Of a stretch of 12,558 nt of DNA, positions 1-6,141 are shown piece after piece. The position numbers and the translations under genes were made by a program. The stretch is from Anaerolineales bacterium (GTDB taxonomy: Bacteria > Chloroflexota > Anaerolineae > Anaerolineales > E44-bin32), in the NCBI GenBank assembly GCA_030642885.1, contig DAOWMX010000035.1, positions 1-12,558 of the forward strand, read 5' to 3'. Every line of letters begins with the position of its first letter. Within the stretch, counting starts at the first letter, position 1. A model generated the notes under the pieces. The model saw nothing but the letters and a program-made list of their open reading frames with translations, had not been told where the DNA came from and made no database searches.

Positions 1-377
1 AAATGTATCCGCGTGATCTCTCTGGAGGGATGGCTCAACGCGTAGCTATCGGCCGCGCCTTAGTACACGAACCGGATGTGCTTCTTCTTGACGAACCTTT
101 CGGTTCTCTCGATGCATTGACACGCGAGAGAATGGGGGAGGAACTCCTGCGAATATGGAAGTCCCATCGCGGCACGCTGCTCATGGTCACTCATTCGATC
201 CCCGAAGCAGTGTTGCTTGCAGATCGCGTGATTGTCCTTAGTGAGCGGCCCGCGCGCGTGGTCGTAAACCTTGAAATTCCGATACCTCGACCTCGCTCGA
301 TTGACCTTACATATACCGAGGAGTTTGGCTCACTGGCGGCGCAAATCCGGGGGGCAATCCGGGTAAACGTGGAATGA
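1..377 (+). CDS. ABC transporter ATP-binding protein, NitT/TauT (SsuB/TauB-like) family, 3' fragment
   Basis: This is the C-terminal half of a cytoplasmic ATPase that powers an importer of the nitrate/sulfonate/bicarbonate/thiamine-precursor family. The window opens inside the gene, so Walker A and the true start lie upstream; the ATG at 3 is internal. Counting from that Met, the ABC signature LSGGMAQRVAIGRAL is at residues 6-20, Walker B plus D-loop (VLLLDEPFGSLDAL) at 26-39 with D30/E31, and the H-loop VTHSIPEA at 62-69 with H64. The tail after DRVIVLSERPARVV, with its IPIPRPR stretch, is typical of SsuB/TauB ATPases. The substrate cannot be read from the ATPase, and the permease and binding protein are not in the window. 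It is the last gene of its unit: 157 bases later comes a strong terminator. The family call is secure; the substrate is unknown. Confidence 0.93.
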   Translation, partial: MYPRDLSGGMAQRVAIGRALVHEPDVLLLDEPFGSLDALTRERMGEELLRIWKSHRGTLLMVTHSIPEAVLLADRVIVLSERPARVVVNLEIPIPRPRSIDLTYTEEFGSLAAQIRGAIRVNVE

Positions 378-534
378 GGGATGTGGTAATTTACCTGCGT
401 TTGAGCCTGAGAAAGGGTGAAAGCAGCGTATTCGGGATGTCGGTCTGTTGTGTCACTTAGCGCAAAGATAAGCCGTCGTTCATGAGTGGAGGATCAGTAT
501 CCAGCACACAGGTCTTTCAAACTCAGACACAGCG
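378..534. other. Gene-free stretch between the ABC gene and the terminator
   Basis: No coding region, RNA gene or repeat can be supported here. The longest plus-strand reading frame with an ATG (from 482, 25 codons) has no Shine-Dalgarno and ends inside the terminator hairpin. The stretch most likely forms the 3' untranslated part of the ABC transporter transcript. It contains a CTGAGA motif near 406-411 but no other conserved part of a thiamine-pyrophosphate riboswitch. Confidence 0.5.
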
Positions 535-573
535 CAGGGGCTGTCTAAATGATATTTAGGCAGCCCCTGTTTT
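535..573 (+). terminator. Strong rho-independent terminator
   Basis: An inverted repeat has its left arm at 535-550 and its right arm at 554-569. It forms a 16-bp stem with a single G-U wobble (T544 with G560) and a three-base loop (551-553), followed directly by TTTT at 570-573. The upper-stem GC core CAGGGGCTG makes it very stable. The T tract is only on the plus strand, so it should end the ABC transporter transcript. The minus-strand DUF4349 transcript would run into the same hairpin 27 bases after its stop codon but without a U tract, so any effect there would be partial termination or 3'-end protection. Confidence 0.9.
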
Positions 574-596
574 CGTCTATAGGGTTTTGGGTGGTA

Positions 597-1508
597 TCAA
601 TCTTTCGCTTCGGGGGTTGCCACACGTTCACGCCGCCGGATGATTATCCAGCGGATCACCCAGAATGGGATCGATAGAAGCAGAAGAACCGGAAGTATGA
701 AGATCACGAACCAGATCGTAGCATTGGCGAGGAATTGTAACGCACTGATCAGGGATTGCAGGGCTTCTTTTGCTGTTCCCTGAGGCTGCCATCGACCAAT
801 TTGCAGAGGTTGGGATACGACGTCCGGTAGGAGTTCGACGCTGATCGCCGATAGGCGAGCGGATTGTTCGAAATACTGCATACGACCTTTAATGATTTCG
901 ATCTCCTGTCTCACCTGGCGTAGATTCTCGTAAACGCGCAGCACGTCTTCTGCCTTGGTCAGAGAACCCATAATCTCGCGCAGATCTCCCTCGGCTGCTT
1001 CGAGATTGCGCAGCTGAGATTCCAGGTCTGTGTACTCCTGGGTGACATCCTGTCCGCTGATGTTCTCGGAGCGAACTTCGACTGTGCCTTCCTTGATTTT
1101 GTCGAGCGCTTCATTCAATCGCTCCGCAGGGACACGGATTGTGGTTGAAGCGTACGTTGCGCTTATGCCATCCCCGTGTGTTGATTGATAAACATTGAGT
1201 GAGACGACATAGCCGCCCATTTGCTCGGCTAGTTGGTTAATCGCTGATGCAGCTGCGGATGGGTCTTCAACGACGATGACGAGATTGGCGTTGCGAATCA
1301 CAAGCCGCTCAATGGTTGAGGGTTGGTGCGCTGTATTGGCGTCGAATTCTCCTCCGAAGGAATCCTCCATCTCGACGAAGCTTTCGACCGCTGCACGTTC
1401 GAGTGTAATTCCATCATAAGCAGGACCTTGTGCCACGCTGCTGGCGCCGCAGGCAGCCAGGGAAAACCCTAACAACCCAACGACGATGAACAAGTATCTT
1501 TTCTTCAT
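597..1508 (-). CDS. DUF4349 domain lipoprotein, membrane-anchored
   Basis: This 303-residue protein belongs to the DUF4349 family, whose biochemical role is not established. The start ATG is preceded at 8 bases by a full GGGAGG Shine-Dalgarno (1517-1522). Residues 1-20 form a lipoprotein signal: KKR, a hydrophobic core and a lipobox LAAC with C20 as the lipidated cysteine. The DUF4349 domain runs from about 66 to 230: a beta-rich start (IERLVIRNANLVIVV), a TTIRVPAERLNEAL segment at 122-135, a charged helical stretch at about 157-215 likely to be a coiled coil, and a closing strand SAISVELLPD. One strong transmembrane helix lies at about 264-290, followed by an RRRER cluster, which suggests a cytoplasmic tail. 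The protein would thus be tethered at both ends with the domain outside. It lies 73 bases downstream of the phosphoesterase gene, on the same strand. Confidence 0.9.
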   Translation of the reverse strand: MKKRYLFIVVGLLGFSLAACGASSVAQGPAYDGITLERAAVESFVEMEDSFGGEFDANTAHQPSTIERLVIRNANLVIVVEDPSAAASAINQLAEQMGGYVVSLNVYQSTHGDGISATYASTTIRVPAERLNEALDKIKEGTVEVRSENISGQDVTQEYTDLESQLRNLEAAEGDLREIMGSLTKAEDVLRVYENLRQVRQEIEIIKGRMQYFEQSARLSAISVELLPDVVSQPLQIGRWQPQGTAKEALQSLISALQFLANATIWFVIFILPVLLLLSIPFWVIRWIIIRRRERVATPEAKD

Positions 1509-1581
1509 GGTGAATTCCTCCCATTATTGGTGCAGAATTGTGTCAACTCTAAGACGTAGAGAGGAGCTTTGGGGTTCCCGG

Positions 1582-2310
1582 TTACCAGCCTGCGTCCAAG
1601 CGAATGGATTGACGCTCTGGTAAACCAGCTTTGAGGATGCGCGATTGCACGGCTTTTATGTTATATACGCTTCGTCTCATCTCCCAGGTAAGATCTTCTG
1701 TGTCCAGAATAGCGTAGGATGCGCGAGGATCTCCGTCTCGGGGTTGGCCAACCGAGCCAGGGTTTAGGATCATCTTTGGCGAAAGAGCCATGATCTCTCC
1801 CCAGGGGATTGGACGCACCATGGCGAATGAATCATCAAAAGGCCTGTGGAAGATCAACGGCAAGTGGGAATGACCAACGATTGCGTAATCCTTTTCAAGC
1901 TCGTCAAAGTTGCGGTCGGCCGATGTTGGATCGAGGATATACTCCCAGACTGGTTGGTTGGGACTGCCATGGGCGAGTGTAAACTCTTCTACCTGGATCT
2001 TGCTGGGGAGGGTCTGTAGGAATGCCTTTCCCTCATCCTTTAACTCTCTTTGTGTCCAAGCGACAACTTCCCCCGCGTCTCGATTGAAACGTGAAAGCGG
2101 TATCTCGCCGATAGCAGCTTTGTCATGGTTGCCAATCAGACAGAGAAGTTCCGGAAGTTTCTGTACTCGTTCGATGCACTCGTTGGGATCAGGGCCATAA
2201 CCAACAAGGTCGCCCAGGCACCATACAGCATCATAGGGAGGCGCATCGTCGATGATTGCGTCTAGCGCGGTGATGTTTGCGTGGATGTCAGAAATTATGA
2301 GAACGCGCAT
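1582..2310 (-). CDS. Calcineurin-like metallophosphoesterase, YfcE/MJ0936-type
   Basis: A 242-residue cytoplasmic phosphoesterase of the calcineurin-like superfamily; relatives hydrolyse phosphodiesters using two metal ions. All metal-ligand motifs are present in order: SDIH (D8, H10), GDLVGYGPDP (D34), GNHD (N61, H62, D63), AHGS (H114) and GHSH (H147, H149), followed by the NPGSVGQPRDGDPRASY block typical of this subgroup. Length is normal and no catalytic residue is missing, so it should be active. The natural substrate cannot be inferred. The start is fixed by the MRVLIISDIHAN opening, but there is no clear Shine-Dalgarno upstream, so translation may be leaderless or weak. The gene is divergent from tsaE (102 bases between the chosen starts) and lies upstream of the DUF4349 gene in the same direction, possibly co-transcribed with it. 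Confidence 0.93.
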   Translation of the reverse strand: MRVLIISDIHANITALDAIIDDAPPYDAVWCLGDLVGYGPDPNECIERVQKLPELLCLIGNHDKAAIGEIPLSRFNRDAGEVVAWTQRELKDEGKAFLQTLPSKIQVEEFTLAHGSPNQPVWEYILDPTSADRNFDELEKDYAIVGHSHLPLIFHRPFDDSFAMVRPIPWGEIMALSPKMILNPGSVGQPRDGDPRASYAILDTEDLTWEMRRSVYNIKAVQSRILKAGLPERQSIRLDAGW

Positions 2311-2371
2311 GCATGTGATGGTAGCATGGAGAGAGAATGAAGGGAAGAGTAGAATGTCCTTGCAACCGTGC

Positions 2372-2400
2372 TTGTTGGGTCTTATTCGCTAGCGTATAAT
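2372..2400 (+). promoter_or_regulatory. Probable sigma-70-type promoter for the tsaE operon
   Basis: A perfect -10 hexamer TATAAT lies at 2395-2400. Seventeen bases upstream, at 2372-2377, is TTGTTG, matching three of six positions of the -35 consensus. Initiation would be expected near 2406-2408, only about 5-7 bases before the tsaE ATG at 2413, giving an almost leaderless transcript. It lies in the divergent intergenic region and is the only strong promoter-like sequence I find before the four-gene operon. Confidence 0.55.
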
Positions 2401-2412
2401 CGCGAACTTAAG

Positions 2413-2910
2413 ATGCCAATTCTAGAAGGGCAAAGTCTCGATTTCCAAAGTCATAGCCCGGAACAAACGATTCGGATTGGGGTTCGTCTTGGCGAATTGT
2501 TGGAGCTATCCGATTTGATTTGTTTGGCCGGCGATTTGGGTTCCGGTAAAACAACACTCGCACAAGGGATCGCGCGGGGCTGGGGATCTCTCGACGTTGT
2601 CACAAGCCCGTCCTTCATTCTCGTAAACCAATACCGGCGCGCCGACCAGCAGATTCTCTACCATGTGGATGCTTTCCGCATGACCGGTATCGACGATGCC
2701 TACATCATTGGATTGCACGAACTCATTGAGGATAAGGCTCCCGTCCTATTGGAATGGCCTGAGCGGATTGCAGAAATGCTGCCGCCCGAGCGATTATGGA
2801 TCACACTGCGCTGGGTGGATGAGCTTCACCGCGGTATGCAAGTCACTGCCCACGGCTTAAGTTATGAGCGGAAGTTGGACCAGTTCCGACGATCGGCTTT
2901 TGGGGGCTGA
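2413..2910 (+). CDS. tsaE: tRNA t6A37 biosynthesis ATPase TsaE
   Basis: TsaE is the small P-loop ATPase that works with TsaB and TsaD to put threonylcarbamoyl on A37 of ANN-decoding tRNAs. From the ATG at 2413 the product has 165 residues, normal for the family. Walker A is GDLGSGKTT (40-48), the switch region TSPSF is at 64-68, the HVDAFR motif with D86 at 84-89, and the conserved LLEWPERI with E114/W115 at 112-119. A GTG at 2368 would add 15 residues (LVGSYSLAYNRELK after Met), but these do not look like TsaE and would put the TATAAT box inside the gene, so I prefer 2413. No Shine-Dalgarno precedes it, which fits a near-leaderless first gene. It is followed after 2 bases by tsaB. Confidence 0.95.
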   Translation: MPILEGQSLDFQSHSPEQTIRIGVRLGELLELSDLICLAGDLGSGKTTLAQGIARGWGSLDVVTSPSFILVNQYRRADQQILYHVDAFRMTGIDDAYIIGLHELIEDKAPVLLEWPERIAEMLPPERLWITLRWVDELHRGMQVTAHGLSYERKLDQFRRSAFGG

Positions 2911-2912
2911 TT

Positions 2913-3563
2913 ATGCTGTTAGCGATTGATACGTCCACGAAAATGATGGGTATCGCTCTCCATGGAGGAGACCGGGTTATCGCGGAGTGCGTTTGGGAAG
3001 GTGAGGGGCATCATACCGTTGAACTCGCCCCAGAAATTGCGCTCATCATGCGCAGAGTTGGAGAGCCGATATCATCTATTGAAGCCATTGGCGTGGCGAT
3101 AGGTCCAGGATCCTTTACGGGATTGCGGATCGGCTTGGCACTTGCGAAAGGGCTTTCTCTTGCACGCGGTCTGCCCACGGTCGGTATCTCAACGATGGAC
3201 GTTCTGGCTCTCGCTCAACCGAAGCGAACGGAGCCGATGTTTGTCGCTGTGAGGGCCGGGCGCAAGCGAATCGCGGGTTTGTGGTACAAATGGACCCGTG
3301 GAGTCTGGAAGCCGCAGGGTGAGCCGGATGTACTCACCTGGGATGAACTTAAAGAATCATTGGAGCATCAAGCTTATATTTGTGCAGATATGGACAGCCA
3401 GACGCGGGACTTGTTACGAGGTATACCTGGTGTTGAGCTAGCCCCTCCTGTGCAGTGCGTCCGTCGACCAGGGTTTCTAGCCGAGCTAGCTTGGAAGCGG
3501 TTGAAATCCCGTAAGAAGGGATCGGTGGGCGGGCTCTCTCCGATCTATCTGAAGCCGGTATGA
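2913..3563 (+). CDS. tsaB: tRNA t6A37 biosynthesis scaffold TsaB
   Basis: TsaB (formerly YeaZ) is an inactive ASKHA-fold paralogue of TsaD that dimerises with it and recruits TsaE. The 216-residue product opens with LLAIDTSTKMMGIAL, has the conserved GPGSFTGLRIGLALAKGL at 64-81, and ends in SPIYLKP, the usual C-terminal signature. The C-terminal half is divergent, as is normal for TsaB. The ATG sits 2 bases after the tsaE stop, with a G-rich sequence (2902-2906) at the end of tsaE as the likely ribosome site. Its stop overlaps the rimI start by 4 bases (ATGA). The catalytic partner TsaD is not in this window and must be encoded elsewhere. Confidence 0.95.
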   Translation: MLLAIDTSTKMMGIALHGGDRVIAECVWEGEGHHTVELAPEIALIMRRVGEPISSIEAIGVAIGPGSFTGLRIGLALAKGLSLARGLPTVGISTMDVLALAQPKRTEPMFVAVRAGRKRIAGLWYKWTRGVWKPQGEPDVLTWDELKESLEHQAYICADMDSQTRDLLRGIPGVELAPPVQCVRRPGFLAELAWKRLKSRKKGSVGGLSPIYLKPV

Positions 3564-4078
3564 TGGATATCACTCAAGTCTTTCAACGCATCAGCATTCA
3601 CATCCGACCCATGTGTTTATCGGACGTGGAACGAGTCGTTCAGATCGATAGACTTTCATTCTCGCTCCCTTGGTCAGAGAGAACTTACCAACTTGAGTTA
3701 ACCGAGAACTCGGCCGCGCACCTGTTCGTCGCAGAATTGGATGATCACCTCAAACAGCCTATCGTAGGGTATGTTGGTTTCTGGTTCCTTGTAGATGAGG
3801 CGCATATAAGCACACTCGCCGTGCACCCGGAGTATAGGGAGCAGGGAATTGGGCGTAAGTTACTGGAAGAAGCTTTAATGGAAGCTTTGCGCCTTGGAGC
3901 CGATCTCATCACTCTCGAGGTCCGGGAGTCAAATGAAGGGCCGATTGATCTGTATGAGAAATTCGGTTTCCAGGTCAAAGCACGGAAGGCGCGGTATTAT
4001 CGGGACAATCACGAGGATGCATTGTTGATGGTCCTCGAGGATTTACCAGGATGGCGGGAAAAGAGTCTGGAGGGATAG
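3560..4078 (+). CDS. rimI: GNAT N-acetyltransferase, RimI-like
   Basis: A 172-residue GNAT acetyltransferase. RimI acetylates the N-terminal alanine of ribosomal protein S18 in E. coli, and homologues next to tsaB are usually annotated as RimI. Visible features are the opening IHIRPMCLSDVERVVQID, the WSERTYQLELTEN segment typical of RimI, the core strand HISTLAVHPEYR, the acetyl-CoA pyrophosphate loop REQGIGRKLL, and LEVRESN...LYEKFGF near the end, containing the family's conserved Glu and Tyr. The start is the ATG overlapping the tsaB stop; a second Met follows immediately (3563), so the start could shift by one codon. Translational coupling with tsaB is likely. The actual substrate may differ from S18. 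Confidence 0.9.
   Translation: MMDITQVFQRISIHIRPMCLSDVERVVQIDRLSFSLPWSERTYQLELTENSAAHLFVAELDDHLKQPIVGYVGFWFLVDEAHISTLAVHPEYREQGIGRKLLEEALMEALRLGADLITLEVRESNEGPIDLYEKFGFQVKARKARYYRDNHEDALLMVLEDLPGWREKSLEG
4069..4074 (+). promoter_or_regulatory. Shine-Dalgarno that fixes the GTG start of the uracil-DNA glycosylase gene
   Basis: GGAGGG lies inside the last codons of rimI, five bases before the GTG at 4080. No ATG lies near this point in the same frame, so this site supports GTG as the start. Confidence 0.75.
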
Positions 4079-4079
4079 C

Positions 4080-4697
4080 GTGGGAGCGGCTGACAAACTA
4101 AAAGCAATTGCGCAGGAAATTGAGGTTTGTACTAACTGCAAACTCCATGCCTCACGAAAGAAATCAGTGCCGGGTGAAGGACCGGCTGATTCTGATTTGA
4201 TGTTTATTGGTGAGGGGCCGGGATTTCACGAGAACGAGCAAGGAAAGCCTTTTGTGGGAGCTGCGGGCCGGTTCCTTGAAGATTTGTTGGCCAGCATTGA
4301 CCTTAAGCGGGAAGATGTGTTTATTGGCAATGTTGTAAAATGCCGGCCACCCGGCAACCGCGATCCTCAACCGGAAGAAATCGAAGCCTGCGGGAAATAC
4401 CTCGAACGTCAGATCGAGGCTATTGACCCTAAGGTGATTGTCACTCTCGGGCGATTCTCGATGGCTGGATACTTCCCAGATACTCGTATCAGCAAGATCC
4501 ATGGACAAGCGAAGGAGATCGATGGAAGATTGATCGTCCCGATGTATCATCCTGCAGCGGCATTGCATCAGCCATCCCTCAGAAAAGTTATCGAGGCGGA
4601 TTTTTCCATGCTTCCTGCGCTCATCGAAAAAGGAGCTTCCAGCTCCCAGCCGGATCAGCCAACTCCGGTGGATCCTGAGCAGCTCGAGCTTTTTTGA
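4080..4697 (+). CDS. Type 4 uracil-DNA glycosylase (Fe-S)
   Basis: This 205-residue enzyme removes uracil from DNA produced by cytosine deamination. It is a family 4 glycosylase with a 4Fe-4S cluster: cysteines C17 and C20 (CTNC), C88 (KCRPPGNRDP) and C104 (EACGKY) have the family's spacing. The uracil-pocket motif GEGPGFHENEQGKPFVG is at 44-60, and the second active-site motif YHPAAALHQ, with H157, follows. Residues after about 185 are a variable Ser/Pro/Gln-rich tail ending in LELF. Translation starts at a GTG one base after the rimI stop, with a good Shine-Dalgarno. It closes the tsaE-tsaB-rimI unit, and transcription probably starts at the tsaE promoter. Bacteria of several phyla use this family in place of, or beside, the Ung family. 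Confidence 0.95.
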   Translation: MGAADKLKAIAQEIEVCTNCKLHASRKKSVPGEGPADSDLMFIGEGPGFHENEQGKPFVGAAGRFLEDLLASIDLKREDVFIGNVVKCRPPGNRDPQPEEIEACGKYLERQIEAIDPKVIVTLGRFSMAGYFPDTRISKIHGQAKEIDGRLIVPMYHPAAALHQPSLRKVIEADFSMLPALIEKGASSSQPDQPTPVDPEQLELF

Positions 4698-4803
4698 TTC
4701 AGCCGCTATCTTGGAGACAGCAGGTTCCGCCTGTGCCCCGAGGCTGATTATCGGGCCTCCAAAGACTTTAATGTAAGAACTCAATCTGGAGTTAAATACC
4801 GAT
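4698..4803. other. Intergenic region between the repair gene and the polysaccharide operon
   Basis: No gene fits in these 106 bases. There are two small inverted repeats (CAGG/CCTG at 4721-4733 and GAGGC/GCCTC at 4740-4759), neither followed by a T tract. I therefore see no convincing terminator, and some read-through from the upstream operon is possible. Confidence 0.5.
4744..4772 (+). promoter_or_regulatory. Possible promoter of the polysaccharide operon
   Basis: CTGATT at 4744-4749 (three of six matches to the -35 consensus) is separated by 17 bases from TTTAAT at 4767-4772 (five of six matches to TATAAT). Initiation would fall near 4779, giving a leader of about 25 bases that contains a GGAG Shine-Dalgarno (4788-4791), 12 bases before the ATG. 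The position is sensible, but the match is modest and could arise by chance. Confidence 0.3.
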
Positions 4804-6141
4804 ATGTCGAAAAAAGAGTCAATGTTGCCGCCCGCTGCGCTGAAACTTATCGAGCGTTTCAAACAAGGCGAAGCCACGATAGGTATTGTCGGCCTGGGTT
4901 ATGTTGGACTTCCACTTGCCGTCGTCTTGGGGGAGGCCGGTTATCAAGTCATTGGTCTTGATGTAGATCCCGCAAAAATAGAATTGCTGCGTGATGGAAA
5001 AAGCTACATCGAGGACATTGGCGATGAAATTTTGTCTCGGCTTGTAGACGACGGGCGCTTGAAGTTTACGACCGAGTACGCAGACCTGGCTGAAGTTGAC
5101 GGAGTGAGCATCTGTGTACCCACGCCATTGAGGAAAACAGGAGACCCCGACCTGTCCTATATCGTCTCGGTCTCGAAAGCTCTGCGCGAGGTTCTCCACG
5201 CCGGGATGTTGATCATACTTGAATCCACAACCTATCCGGGGACGACGCGCGAACTTGTCCAGCCAGAGATGGAATCCACGGGTTTGAAAGTGGGTGATGA
5301 TCTCTTTCTGGCCTTCTCACCGGAGCGAGTCGACCCGGGCCGATCGGATTGGACAACTGTAAACACCCCGAAGGTGATCGGTGGGATTACCCCGGCGTGC
5401 ACTGAAGTCGCAGCGGCGATGTACGGTCAGGCGATGAAAACTATCGTTCCTGTCGCGTCGACAGAAACTGCTGAAATGACGAAGCTGCTCGAAAACACAT
5501 TCCGGGCGGTCAATATTGGGCTGGTCAACGAAATGGCGTTGATGTGTGATCGTCTGGGCATGGATGTTTGGGAGGTTATCGAAGCCGCAGGGACGAAACC
5601 CTTTGGTTTCATGAAGTTCACTCCTGGCCCCGGACTTGGAGGACATTGCATCCCGATTGATCCGCTCTACCTCTCCTGGAAATTAAAGAGCGTCAAGTAC
5701 AACGCTCGTTTCATCGAGTTGGCCAGCGAGATTAATACGAACATGCCCCGCTATGTCGTCCAGCGGGTTCAAGATGCGATGAATTTAATCGGAAAATCGA
5801 TTCATGGCTCGAAAATACTCGTGCTAGGTGTGGCCTATAAGAAGGATGTTTCTGATGTCCGCGAGTCGCCTGCACTGGATGTCATTGGGCTGCTCCTGGA
5901 TAAAGGTGCACAGGTGGAATACCATGATCCGTATGTACCTTTGATCGAAGGCGAGGGCTGGAGCTTAAAATCCAGCAGCGATGTTTCAGGTGCTGTGAAA
6001 CAGGCTGATTGTGTCGTTCTTGTCACCGACCATTCTGATTTCGATTATCAGGGGATCGCCAATGCCGCCAAGTTCATCTTTGATACTCGCAACGCGTTCC
6101 GTTATCGTGGGATCGAATCAGCGAAGATTATGAGGCTCTAA
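4804..6141 (+). CDS. Nucleotide-sugar 6-dehydrogenase (UDP-GlcNAc 6-dehydrogenase, WbpA/WbpO/TviB-like)
   Basis: A 445-residue cytoplasmic NAD-dependent dehydrogenase that oxidises C6 of a UDP-hexose(amine) to the uronic acid. The Rossmann motif GIVGLGYVG is at 27-35, followed by LDVDPAKIE with the acidic NAD-ribose ligand. CVPTPL is at 104-109, ESTTYPGTT at 140-148, and FSPERVDPGR at 171-180. The catalytic-cysteine motif GPGLGGHCIPIDP, with C282, is at 275-287, and the C-terminal domain has VLGVAYKKDVSDVRESPA. FSPERVDPG and the GGHCIPIDPLYLSWK form resemble the UDP-GlcNAc dehydrogenases WbpA/WbpO/TviB more than UDP-glucose dehydrogenase (Ugd), but substrate cannot be fixed by eye. It heads the sugar operon and overlaps the epimerase gene by one base (TAATG), implying coupled translation. 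Confidence 0.9.
   Translation: MSKKESMLPPAALKLIERFKQGEATIGIVGLGYVGLPLAVVLGEAGYQVIGLDVDPAKIELLRDGKSYIEDIGDEILSRLVDDGRLKFTTEYADLAEVDGVSICVPTPLRKTGDPDLSYIVSVSKALREVLHAGMLIILESTTYPGTTRELVQPEMESTGLKVGDDLFLAFSPERVDPGRSDWTTVNTPKVIGGITPACTEVAAAMYGQAMKTIVPVASTETAEMTKLLENTFRAVNIGLVNEMALMCDRLGMDVWEVIEAAGTKPFGFMKFTPGPGLGGHCIPIDPLYLSWKLKSVKYNARFIELASEINTNMPRYVVQRVQDAMNLIGKSIHGSKILVLGVAYKKDVSDVRESPALDVIGLLLDKGAQVEYHDPYVPLIEGEGWSLKSSSDVSGAVKQADCVVLVTDHSDFDYQGIANAAKFIFDTRNAFRYRGIESAKIMRL

Noticed and set aside
400..440. CTGAGA followed by AAGGGTG, reminiscent of a thiamine-pyrophosphate riboswitch, near an ABC transporter gene
   Set aside because: The second conserved half of the riboswitch (CCTGATCTGG-like) is absent and the site lies downstream of the transporter gene with no gene behind it.
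482..559. 25-codon open frame starting at ATG 482
   Set aside because: It has no Shine-Dalgarno and ends within the terminator hairpin; nothing in its composition suggests a real peptide.
1518..1546. TTGACA on the minus strand at 1541-1546, a perfect -35 box before the DUF4349 gene
   Set aside because: No acceptable -10 hexamer lies 16-18 bases downstream; the closest A/T-rich hexamers are only 12-14 bases away, so an independent promoter is not supported.
4677..4697. Palindrome AGCTCGAGCT followed by six T residues at the end of the glycosylase gene, a possible terminator
   Set aside because: The stem is at most 3-4 bp and overlaps the last codons; too weak to call as an intrinsic terminator.
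4164..4877. 237-codon minus-strand open frame opposite the uracil-DNA glycosylase gene
   Set aside because: It is antisense to a gene with intact family motifs, runs across two real genes and shows no recognisable domain or ribosome site.
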